Source: Mangrovicella endophytica | Lineage (GTDB): Bacteria > Pseudomonadota > Alphaproteobacteria > Rhizobiales > Rhizobiaceae | DNA length: 64,000 nt | Assembly (NCBI RefSeq): GCF_002893625.1 | Contig: NZ_PKMZ01000003.1 | Coordinates: 1-64,000 of the forward strand | Reading direction: 5' to 3' | Shown here: positions 21,063-29,500 of the stretch, piece after piece | How positions within the stretch are numbered: position 1 is the first letter of the stretch | Layout: each line of letters starts with the position of its first letter | Made by a program: the position numbers and the translations under genes | Notes under the pieces: model-generated | What the model was told of the DNA's origin: nothing | Seen by the model: the letters and a program-made list of their open reading frames with translations, nothing else | Databases searched by the model: none

Positions 21063-21653
21063 TTAGCGGTAGAGGCTGATCGACTGGCCGCCGGTCGTCT
21101 GGCCGTCGTAGCGGCCGGCGCCGGACGAGTTCAGGCTGGCGACGGTGTCGCCGCTGGAGCTCTTCAGCACCACCTGGCTGCCGGAGACGTCCCAGGCCGA
21201 GACGTCGGCGACCTGGCCCGGGCAGCCGCGCGAGGCGGCGCGGTAGCCGCCCGTCCATTTCGTCAGCGCCATGAAGATCTGGCAATTGCCGCCGCCCGAC
21301 GACACCTTCCAGGCGCCGACGAGACCTTCGCGGGAGACCGGCGCTGCGGACGCCGTCTGCACGGGCTGACCGCCGGCGGCGGGCGGCGTGGGTGCTCCAG
21401 GCGCACCGGGCGTCGGGGAGGTGCCGGCCGCATTTTGATCAGTGACGGAGGCCATCGCCGGCTCTGGCGGCGGCGGGGGCGCCGGCGGCGGCGGCAGCTG
21501 GGTGGCCGAGACGCGTCCGGTCGGGGCTGCTTCCAGCGGCGCGGGTCCGCCACCGCCGTAGCCGCCATAACCCGCCGACGGCATGCTGCTCTGGCAGCCG
21601 GCCGTCGCGACAAGCGCCGCCAAGGCCGCACTCGTCATCATCATTCGCGTCAT
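21063..21653 (-). CDS. Inh/Omp19-family protease-inhibitor lipoprotein
   Basis: A 196-residue lipoprotein. The signal MTRMMMTSAALAALVATAGC ends in a lipobox, so the cysteine is probably acylated and the protein sits in the outer membrane. A Gly/Pro/Ala-rich spacer follows, with a proline run near residue 60. The C-terminal domain (GAWKVSSGGGNCQIFMALTK, then GYRAASRGCPGQVADVSAW) matches the AprI/Inh beta-barrel with its disulfide, as in Brucella Omp19. It lies upstream of zapE on the same strand. GGGGAA precedes the start at 21653; a longer open frame to 21761 is unlikely. Confidence 0.85.
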   Translation of the reverse strand: MTRMMMTSAALAALVATAGCQSSMPSAGYGGYGGGGPAPLEAAPTGRVSATQLPPPPAPPPPPEPAMASVTDQNAAGTSPTPGAPGAPTPPAAGGQPVQTASAAPVSREGLVGAWKVSSGGGNCQIFMALTKWTGGYRAASRGCPGQVADVSAWDVSGSQVVLKSSSGDTVASLNSSGAGRYDGQTTGGQSISLYR

Positions 21654-21887
21654 CAGAGCATTCCCCGACCTTGAGCTCACCACGGCCGGGCGCACTCCGC
21701 CGCACGGGTTCACCGGCCATTCCTGCTTTAATGCGGTCGATCCGCCCGGCCCGCAAGGCAAAACCGTTCAAATTGTCACGAATATGCGCCGCTGGTGTTG
21801 CCGATCCGCACGCCCGCGCCGGCATCGAGGCTTGGCCGCACCGTCGATCCATCCTATGCCGCCGCTCGTCCTCATCTCGGAATTCTC

Positions 21888-22901
21888 ATGCGCAGACCAA
21901 AGCTCGACGGGTTCGTCCTCGCCCTCGCCGCCGCCGTGTTCCTTGCCATCCTGTGGCCGGAGCCCGGTCGCAGCGGCGGCTTTCTCCATCTCGACTGGAT
22001 CACCGGCTATGGCGTCTGCGGGGTCTTCTTCCTGTACGGCCTGACCCTCGACCCGGAGAAGATGCGGGCGGGCTTCTGGCGCTGGCGCACCCATCTCGCC
22101 ATCCAGCTGACGACCTTCGCCGTCTTTCCCGCAGTCGTTCTCGCCTTCGAGGCGCTGGTGCCGGGTGCCCTCGGCGAAGCGGCATCGGTCGGCTTCTTCT
22201 ATGTCGCCGCCCTGCCCTCGACCGTCTCCTCTTCCGTGGCGATGGTGTCGCTGGCGCGCGGCGACGTGCCGGTGGCGATCTTCAACGCAACGCTGTCGAG
22301 CCTGCTTGGCGTCATTCTGACGCCGCTCCTGATGAGCTGGTACCTGCAGTCGACCGGCGCCCCGGTGCCGCTCGGCCCGACCGTCCTCAAGGTGGTGCTG
22401 CTCGTGCTCGTGCCGATCGGCATCGGTCAGATCGCCAGGCGGTGGCTCGGCGGCTGGGCCAGGCGCAACAGCGCGATCGTGAAACTCGTCGACCGCTCGC
22501 TGATCATCGCCATCGTCTACGGCGCCTTCTGCGATTCCGTCGCCGAAGGGGTCTGGACGCGCAATGATCCGCTGCTGGTGGCGGAGATCGCTGTGCTGAC
22601 GATTATCCTGTTCAGCCTCGTCTATCTCCTGACGATGCTCGGCGCTCGGCTCATCGGCCTCTCGCGGGGCGACCGCATCTGCCTGCAGTTCTGCGGCTCC
22701 AAGAAGTCGCTGGCCACCGGCGTGCCGCTGGCGCCGGTGATCTTCGCCGGGCGCCCCGATGTCGGCCTCATCATCCTGCCGATCATGCTGTTTCACTTCT
22801 TCCAGCTGTTGATCGTCAGCGCCATTGCCGGCCGCTACTCGCGCGACGCCGCCGCGGCGGAGATCCCCTTTGCGCCATCGCCGTCGCCGACGGCGCGCTG
22901 A
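21888..22901 (+). CDS. Bile acid:sodium symporter-family transporter (YfeH-like)
   Basis: A 337-residue integral membrane protein with around nine to ten hydrophobic helices. The pattern GVCGVFFLYGLTLDPEKM, then ALPSTVSSSVAMVSLARG, and the C-terminal CGSKKSLATGVPLA is that of the SBF-like/YfeH group of the BASS superfamily. These export or import organic anions; the substrate is unknown. The ATG at 21888 starts MRRPKLDGF; the frame is open further upstream, but that part reads as low-quality leader. It is divergent from the Inh lipoprotein and converges on pdxY. Confidence 0.85.
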   Translation: MRRPKLDGFVLALAAAVFLAILWPEPGRSGGFLHLDWITGYGVCGVFFLYGLTLDPEKMRAGFWRWRTHLAIQLTTFAVFPAVVLAFEALVPGALGEAASVGFFYVAALPSTVSSSVAMVSLARGDVPVAIFNATLSSLLGVILTPLLMSWYLQSTGAPVPLGPTVLKVVLLVLVPIGIGQIARRWLGGWARRNSAIVKLVDRSLIIAIVYGAFCDSVAEGVWTRNDPLLVAEIAVLTIILFSLVYLLTMLGARLIGLSRGDRICLQFCGSKKSLATGVPLAPVIFAGRPDVGLIILPIMLFHFFQLLIVSAIAGRYSRDAAAAEIPFAPSPSPTAR

Positions 22902-22940
22902 GCATCGCCGAGGCTGAGCCGGCGAGCGCCGTCGCCTGGA

Positions 22941-22961
22941 GGCCGGTCTCAACGACCGGCC
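22941..22961. terminator. Bidirectional terminator-like hairpin
   Basis: GGCCGGTC and GACCGGCC form a perfect 8-bp stem with a five-base loop between the converging transporter gene and pdxY. Confidence 0.55.
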
Positions 22962-22976
22962 GAAGGGTCGTGCTCG

Positions 22977-23870
22977 TCAGGCGCGGCGGTTGCCGGAGGG
23001 ATAGGACAGGCGCCGCATCTGCACCATCGCCATGGGGTGTTTCAGGCTCTCGGCGTCGGTCTCCAGCGTCAGCTCGTCGGCGCCGCGCTTGGCGGTCCGC
23101 GCCAGGATCTCGAACACCGCGGCGGTCGTCGACTGCAGCGCCTTTTCCCCGCCGATGCCGGACAGGATGCGGGCGAGAAACACGGCGGAGGTGAGATCGC
23201 CGAGGCCGTGCGGGGCGTTCTCGACCAGGCGATGCTCGGCGAGCAGTGCCTGCTCCGCCCCGACAAGGAGGTTGCCGGTGCCGCCGCGCAGCAGCGGATA
23301 GGCGGAGGTGACCATCACCGTCTCCGGCCCAAGCGCAGCCGCCGCCTCGATCAGATGGTTGTTGTCGACGAGATCGAGCCCGGTCAGCACCTCCAGCTCG
23401 AAACGGTTCGGCGTTGCGACGTCGGCAAGCGGCAGCAGCCGGTCGCGGATCTCCGCCACCAGCGCCTGCGGCTGGTAGAGGCGGCCGCCATCGCCGATGA
23501 TGGGATCGCAGACGACGACCGCCTTGGGATTGGCGCGGCGCACCGCCGCCACCAGCCGTGCCGTCGGCTCGACCTGATCGACCGCGCCGAAATAGCCGGT
23601 GATGACGCCGCCGATCTCGCCGAGCCAGGGGGCCCGCTCCAGATCCGCCATCATCGCCGAAAACTCCGCGGCCGGCGGCACCAGTCGCGTGGCCGGACCG
23701 TGGCCGGGATGCCAGGGCAGCGTCACCGTCGGCACCGACCAGACGGGAAAGCCGAGCGATTCCAGCGCCAGCACGATGGCGCGATTGCCGACCGTGCCGC
23801 GCACCACATGGCTCGAGATCGACAGGATGGCGGGCTTGTCCTTGACGGCGCTCGGTGAGGCTGAACTCAT
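22977..23870 (-). CDS. pdxY: Pyridoxal kinase PdxY
   Basis: A 297-residue ribokinase-fold enzyme that phosphorylates pyridoxal in vitamin B6 salvage. It starts with AILSISSHVVRGTVGNRAIVLALE and has SVPTVTLPWHPGH, CDPIIGDGGRLY and TPNRFELEVLTGL, all typical of PdxY/PdxK. The C-terminal anion hole and catalytic Asp lie in APHGLGDLTSAVFLARI. It is followed downstream on the minus strand by no further gene before the hairpin. The small membrane protein gene lies 9 bases upstream and may be co-transcribed. Confidence 0.92.
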   Translation of the reverse strand: MSSASPSAVKDKPAILSISSHVVRGTVGNRAIVLALESLGFPVWSVPTVTLPWHPGHGPATRLVPPAAEFSAMMADLERAPWLGEIGGVITGYFGAVDQVEPTARLVAAVRRANPKAVVVCDPIIGDGGRLYQPQALVAEIRDRLLPLADVATPNRFELEVLTGLDLVDNNHLIEAAAALGPETVMVTSAYPLLRGGTGNLLVGAEQALLAEHRLVENAPHGLGDLTSAVFLARILSGIGGEKALQSTTAAVFEILARTAKRGADELTLETDAESLKHPMAMVQMRRLSYPSGNRRA

Positions 23871-23879
23871 GGAGCCCCG

Positions 23880-24137
23880 TCAGAACTGGCTGAGCTGCAT
23901 GACGAGCAGCAGCGCAAGGACGATGAAGCCGACGACGCCGAGGATGCGCCCGATGCGGGTGCCGAGAACCTCCACCCGGTCGGCCGGATCGACATCGGCG
24001 GCGCTCAAGTGCGCCCGCGCACGGGTGAGGATATGCTCGACACCGGCACCGAGCTGCGGCTCCGTTTCCTGGCGCACCCGCTCCAGGATCGCCCGCGCTT
24101 CGCGCTGGTTGCGCTCGTCTTCGTCCCGCCGGTCCAT
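23880..24137 (-). CDS. Small single-pass membrane protein
   Basis: An 85-residue hypothetical protein. The N-terminal two thirds are charged and probably helical (DRRDEDERNQREARAILERV); the C-terminus is one hydrophobic helix (ILGVVGFIVLALLLVMQLSQF). This suggests a tail-anchored inner-membrane protein with a cytoplasmic helical head. I do not recognise a family. It lies just upstream of pdxY in the same direction. The start could be at 24146 instead. Confidence 0.55.
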   Translation of the reverse strand: MDRRDEDERNQREARAILERVRQETEPQLGAGVEHILTRARAHLSAADVDPADRVEVLGTRIGRILGVVGFIVLALLLVMQLSQF

Positions 24138-24289
24138 CGGCGCCAAGGCTTTACCGAAATGCCGTCCGAGGGCAACCGGGAAAGATGGCCGCTCATCTGT
24201 TTGCCGGCGAGCAATGCGCTAGATTGCTCCCCGCCGGCGCCTTGCCGGCCCGCTCGATCGGTTCTTCACCGGCGTCCACGGAGCCTTCG

Positions 24290-24928
24290 ATGAATCTTGC
24301 AGCCACCCGCAACCTGCGCGTTACCGGCAACGCTCTCCGCCAGACGGTCGTCATCGCCGCGCTGGCGCTGCTGATGCCGCTCCTGTCCGCCTGCGGCATC
24401 AACAATGTTCCGACCTATGAGGAACAGGCCAAGGCTGCCTGGGCCGAGGTGCAGAACCAGTACCAGCGCCGCGCCGACCTGATCCCGAACCTCGTCGAAA
24501 CGGTGAAGGGCTACGCCCAGCAGGAGAAGGACGTGCTGACCTCGGTCGTCGAGGCGCGCGCCAAGGCGACGCAGACGACGATCACGGCGGACCAGCTGAC
24601 CGACCCGGCCGCGGTGCAGCGCTTCCAGGCGGCGCAGGACCAGCTCTCCGGCGCCCTGTCGCGCCTTCTCGTCACGGTCGAGCGCTACCCCGACCTGAAG
24701 TCGAACCAGAACTTCCTGGCGCTGCAGAGCCAGCTCGAGGGCACCGAGAACCGCATCGCGGTTGCTCGGCGCGACTATATCGACACGGTGCGGGTCTATA
24801 ACACCGAGCTGCGGACGATCCCGGGCCGCTGGATCGCCGGCTGGTTCTATCCCGACGCCAAGCCCATGCAGGCCTTCGAGGCGGCAGCCGGCAGCGAGGC
24901 GCCGCCGAAGGTCAACTTCGGGAACTGA
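24290..24928 (+). CDS. lemA: LemA-family lipoprotein
   Basis: A 212-residue protein with a lipoprotein-type signal ending LLMPLLSACG and a long helical LemA core. The pattern NVPTYEEQAKAAWAEVQNQYQRR, then LIPNLVETVKGYAQQEKDVL, is diagnostic for LemA, and the NFLALQSQLEGTENRIAVAR helix follows. Function is poorly defined; LemA is often encoded with TPM-domain proteins, as here, suggesting a shared membrane-linked role. The start at 24290 is the first ATG after the promoter-like gap. Confidence 0.9.
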   Translation: MNLAATRNLRVTGNALRQTVVIAALALLMPLLSACGINNVPTYEEQAKAAWAEVQNQYQRRADLIPNLVETVKGYAQQEKDVLTSVVEARAKATQTTITADQLTDPAAVQRFQAAQDQLSGALSRLLVTVERYPDLKSNQNFLALQSQLEGTENRIAVARRDYIDTVRVYNTELRTIPGRWIAGWFYPDAKPMQAFEAAAGSEAPPKVNFGN

Positions 24929-24932
24929 CGCC

Positions 24933-25814
24933 TTGCCCGACGTGGCAACAGCCGGGCGCGGCGGCGTCGCGGCACCCGGCCGGCACGCCGGCAGAGGGGT
25001 GGCACGCCTTGCCGGCGCCGTGCTGCTTGCACTTCTCTGCATCGTCGGGGTCGCCGCGGCGCAGACCTTCCCCGCCCTCTCCGGCCGCGTCGTCGATACG
25101 GCCGGCCTCATCGATGCCGCCACCCGGAGCTCGATCGAGGCGCGGCTTGCAGCCTACGAGCAGCGCTCCTCCGACCAGATCGCCGTCGCCACCGTGCCCG
25201 ACCTTCAAGGCTATGCGGTGGAAGACTATGCCAATCGCCTCGCCCGCGAATGGCAGCTCGGCCGCAAGGGCGAGGACAATGGCGTCCTCCTCCTCGTCTC
25301 GAAGGGCGACCGCAAGGTGCGCATCGAGGTCGGCTACGGTCTCGAAGGCACGCTCACCGACGCGCTGTCGCGTGTCATCATCGACAACGACATCCTGCCC
25401 GCCTTCCGCTCCGGCAATTTCGCCTACGGCATCTCCAAGGGCGTCGACGGCATTCTCGCTGTTCTCTCCGGCAACGCCGCCGAGCTGGAGGCACGGGCCA
25501 AGCGCAATGAAGGCTGGCAGTCCGTCGATGCGGGCGATGTCTTCGATCTCGTCTTCTTCGGCATCGTCATCCTCTTCATCGTCGGGCCGATCGTCTTCGC
25601 CATGCTGGCGCGCATGTTCGGACGGAAGGTGGGACCAAACCGCTACCGATGGCTCGGCATGAACAGCGGCCGGTCCGGGCGGCGGGGCGGCGGCACCGTG
25701 TTCCTGCCCGGCGGCTTCTCCGGCGGCAGCGGTGGCGGCGGCTTCTCCGGCGGCGGCGGCTTTTCAGGCGGCGGGGGCTCGTTTGGCGGTGGGGGCGCGT
25801 CTGGCGGATGGTGA
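24933..25814 (+). CDS. TPM-domain membrane protein with a Gly/Ser-rich tail (YgcG-like)
   Basis: About 293 residues. A signal/anchor (AGAVLLALLCIVGVAAAQTF) is followed by a TPM domain: SGRVVDTAGLIDAATRSSIE, SSDQIAVATVPDLQG, DNGVLLLVSKGDRKVRIEVG and the downstream ISKGVDGILAVL. A transmembrane helix (VFFGIVILFIVGPIVFAML) then leads to a C-terminal tail of FSGG and GGGG repeats, standard for the YgcG group. No good ATG exists near the 5' end: TTG 24933, GTG 24942 and GTG 24999 are candidates, so the start is uncertain. It follows lemA directly. Confidence 0.8.
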   Translation: MPDVATAGRGGVAAPGRHAGRGVARLAGAVLLALLCIVGVAAAQTFPALSGRVVDTAGLIDAATRSSIEARLAAYEQRSSDQIAVATVPDLQGYAVEDYANRLAREWQLGRKGEDNGVLLLVSKGDRKVRIEVGYGLEGTLTDALSRVIIDNDILPAFRSGNFAYGISKGVDGILAVLSGNAAELEARAKRNEGWQSVDAGDVFDLVFFGIVILFIVGPIVFAMLARMFGRKVGPNRYRWLGMNSGRSGRRGGGTVFLPGGFSGGSGGGGFSGGGGFSGGGGSFGGGGASGGW

Positions 25815-26449
25815 AGCAGTTGGCCTTCTCGGCCGCCGATCACGCCCGCATCGCCGAGGCGATCCGCGCCGCCGAACGGCACACCAGCGGTGAGATCTTC
25901 GCGGTCTTTGCACGGGCAAGCGACGGCTACTTCTTCGTGTCCGGCTTCTTTGCCCTCGTGCTGTCGATGGGGGTGGCGCTCCTGGTGGCCATCGGGCTCA
26001 CCATCGCCGACGTCGCGCTGCCGCCGCTGGCGCTGGAGACGGCCGAAGTCGCGAGCGCGGTCCTGCTCCTCATCCTCCTGCGGCTGTCGGCACCGTTCCG
26101 GATGCTGTTTGTCCCTGCCGCCATCCGGCACGAGCGGGCGAGCCGTCTCGCCCGGCTGCAGTTCCTGGCGCACAACCTCCACGCCACCGAGCAGCGGACC
26201 GGCATCCTGATCTTCGTCTCGGAGGCGGAGCACTATGCCGAGGTCATCGCCGACAGCGGCATCAGTGCCAGAGTTCCGCAAGACGCCTGGAACGGCATCG
26301 TTGCCGCGCTGACGGCGGCGGCGGCGCAAGATCGGCTCCCCGACGGCTACTGCGAGGCGATCGCGACGGCCGGCGCCCTCTTGGCGCAGCACTTCCCCGT
26401 CGATGAGCGCGATACCAACGAGTTACCGGATCGGCTGGTGGAGATCTGA
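25808..26449 (+). CDS. Second TPM-domain membrane protein
   Basis: A 213-residue protein of the TPM_phosphatase group lacking a signal peptide. SAADHARIAEAIRAAERHTSGEIFAVFAR is the TPM start, and two hydrophobic helices follow (GFFALVLSMGVALLVAIGL and ASAVLLLILLRLS). The C-terminal half holds TGILIFVSEAEHYAEVIADS. The ATG at 25808 overlaps the end of the preceding gene by seven bases, so the two are translationally coupled. With lemA this makes a conserved-looking three-gene set. Biochemical activity is not established for the family in bacteria. Confidence 0.85.
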   Translation: MVKQLAFSAADHARIAEAIRAAERHTSGEIFAVFARASDGYFFVSGFFALVLSMGVALLVAIGLTIADVALPPLALETAEVASAVLLLILLRLSAPFRMLFVPAAIRHERASRLARLQFLAHNLHATEQRTGILIFVSEAEHYAEVIADSGISARVPQDAWNGIVAALTAAAAQDRLPDGYCEAIATAGALLAQHFPVDERDTNELPDRLVEI

Positions 26450-26542
26450 GCCGATCCCGGCGGGCCTGAAGCCGTGGTCATGTAGCCGTCAGCTTCCTGT
26501 GGCTAAACAGAACGGCAAGAAGGGCAGCAGAGGGAGGATCTG

Positions 26543-29500
26543 ATGAGCCTGAGCGACGTCGAAAAGAACGCGATCATCCGTCGCGTGATTGCCGAGCTCG
26601 GCACGGCAGGCGGCTCTGAGGCGCGACTCGCCCCGCTCCTGTTCGAGCGCCCGCCCTCGGAGGACCTGAAGGCGCTGCCGACCGCGGCGCTTGCCGCGGC
26701 GGTCCGCACCGCGGCCCTTGCGCTCGCCGCCCATCGGCCGGGCGAGCCCGTGGTGCGCGTCGAGCAGCCGGACGGTTTCACCGCCGCCGACGGCGGCCCG
26801 CTGCAGCTCATCGACGTCGTCAATGACGACGGCCCGTTCCTTTTCGATTCGGTGATGGCGGAGATCGCCGACACCACCACCGCCATCCGCTACATCTCAC
26901 ATCCCATCCTCGACATCGCCCGCGATGTCGGTGGCAGCGTTGCCGATTTCGGCGCACGAAGCCCCGGCGATGCGAACGCTAATTCCGGTGACGGCGGACG
27001 CGTCAGCCTCATCCAGGTCGCCATCGCGCCGCTCGGCGATGGCGAGGCGGCAGAAGCGCTTGCCGAGCGCATCCGCCTCGTTCTCCGCCATGTCCATGAT
27101 GCCACGGCCGATTTCGCCGCCATGCGCCAGCGGGTTGGCGAGGCCGGTAACGCCATGCGCAAGCGCGCCGCCGCTGCCGGCAGTGCCGAGCAACGCGACC
27201 TGATCGAGGAGGCCGCGCGGCTGCTCGAATGGCTGCATGACGACAACTTCATCTTTCTTGGCTGCCGCGAATACGATCTCGTTGGCAACGCTGGCGACGA
27301 GGCCCTGGAGCGCCGCGAGGCCGGGGGCCTCGGCATCCTCGGCGATCCCAACGTGCCCGTGCTGCGGCGTGCCGGCCGCCCCGTCTCGATGACGCCGGAG
27401 ATCCTCGCATTCCTCAGGGCCGGCGATCCGCTGATCGTCACCAAGGCCAATACGCGCTCGCTGGTGCACCGGCGCGGCTACATGGATTATGTCGGGGTCA
27501 AGGAATATGACGAAGCGGGCGAGCTGAAGGGCGAGCTGCGTATCGTCGGTCTCTTCACCTCGACCGCTTACACCCGCTCCATCCTCACCATCCCCTATCT
27601 CCGGCTGAAGGCCGAACGGGTGATCGCGCGTTTCGGCCTCCGGCCGGGATCGCATTCGGCCAAGGCGCTCCTCAACACGCTGGAAGCCTATCCGCGCGAC
27701 GACCTCTTCCAGATCGACGCCGAGCGGCTGGAGGACGTCGCTGCCACCATCATGGAGCTCGGCGAGCGGCCGCGCATCCGCGTCCTGCCGCGCGTCGACC
27801 GCTTCGACCGCTTCGTCTCCGTGCTCGTCTTCGTCCCGCGCGACCGCTATGATTCGCGCCTGCGCGAGCGCATCGGCCTCTTGCTCGCACAGCGCTATGA
27901 CGGCCACGTCTCCGCCTACTATCCAGCCTTTCCGGAAGGCATGCTGGCGCGCGTCCACTTCATCATCGGTCGCAGCGAGGGCGCGACGCCAACCGTCGAT
28001 CCGGCGGATCTGGAGCGGGCGATCATCGATCTCGCCCGCATCTGGGAGGACGACTTCGTCGATGCCGTCGCAGCGGCCGGCCATCCACGTGCACTGACCG
28101 CCATCGCACCGGGCATGCCGGAAAGTTATCGCGACGTCGTGCCACCGGCGGAAGCGGTGCTCGATGCGGCACGGATCGGCGAACTGGCCGACACGCAGCC
28201 GCTGGAGGTCGACTTCTATCGCCGCGAGGGCGACGCAGAAGAGCTGGTGCGGCTGAAGATCTACCATCTCGGGCAAGCGGTGGCGCTGTCGACCCGCGTA
28301 CCGATCCTGGAAAATATGGGCTTCCGGGTCGTCTCCGAGCGCACGTTCGCGATCCTGCGGCCGGGTGGCGAGACCGTCCACCTCCACGACATGGACCTGA
28401 CGAGAGCACGCGGTGGTGTGATCGCGCTCGGCGACACGGGAAGGGAGCTGGAGGCGACCTTCACCGCCGTCTGGGCTGGTCGCATCGAGAATGACGGCTT
28501 CAACGCCCTTGTCCTCGAGGCCGGTCTCGGCTTCCGGCAGGCGAACGTGCTGCGGGCCTATGCGCGTTATCTGCGCCAGGCCGGCCTCGGCTATTCGCAG
28601 GATTATCTGTCGGACGCGCTGCTGCGCTACCCGGACATCGCGGCGGCGCTGTGGGAGCTCTTCGCCACCGCCTTTGATCCGGATGCCGAGCGCGCCAGCC
28701 CATCGCCGGAGAGGGCCGCGACGGCGGAACCCGGTGCCGGCCCCTCTGCGGTGGAAGCACCGGACGCAGCGCTCGCCGCACGCGCGGCGGCGCGGGGCGG
28801 ATCCGCCATTCTGGAGCGCGTCCTGGCGCGGCTCGACAGCGTCGACAGCCTCGACGATGACCGCATCCTGCGCCGGTTCCTCGGCACGGTGCTGGCGACG
28901 CTGCGCACCAACTACTTCGCCGTCGACGGCATCTCGGCCGATCCGGCCGCCGCGCCCGGCGCCGTTGCGCCCGCGCTCGCCTTCAAGCTCGACTCGGCCG
29001 CGGTGGAAGGGCTGCCGCAGCCGGTGCCGTTCCGCGAGATCTTCGTCTTCGACGCGCGCGTCGAAGGCATCCACCTGCGCTTCGGCAAGGTGGCGCGCGG
29101 CGGCCTGCGCTGGTCCGACCGGGCGCAGGACTACCGCACCGAGGTGCTCGGCCTCGTCAAGGCGCAGCAGGTGAAGAACGCCGTCATCGTGCCCGTTGGC
29201 GCCAAGGGCGGCTTCTACCCCAAGCGCCTGCCCGACGCCTCCGCCCGCGAGGCCTGGTTCGAGGCGGGCCGTGCCGCCTATGTCATCTTCGTCGACTCGC
29301 TTCTCTCCGTCACTGACACGATCGACGGCGACGCGGTGGTGCCGCCGCAGAAGGTGGTGCGCTACGACGGCGACGATCCCTATTTCGTGGTGGCGGCCGA
29401 CAAGGGCACGGCGACCTTCTCCGACACCGCCAACGCCATCGCGCAGTCGCGCGGGTTCTGGCTCGACGACGCCTTCGCATCGGGCGGTTCGGCTGGCTAT

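Noticed and set aside
25727-25808. Repetitive GGCGGC-rich tract as a possible DNA repeat element
   Set aside because: It is the coding sequence for the Gly/Ser-rich tail usual in YgcG-type TPM proteins.
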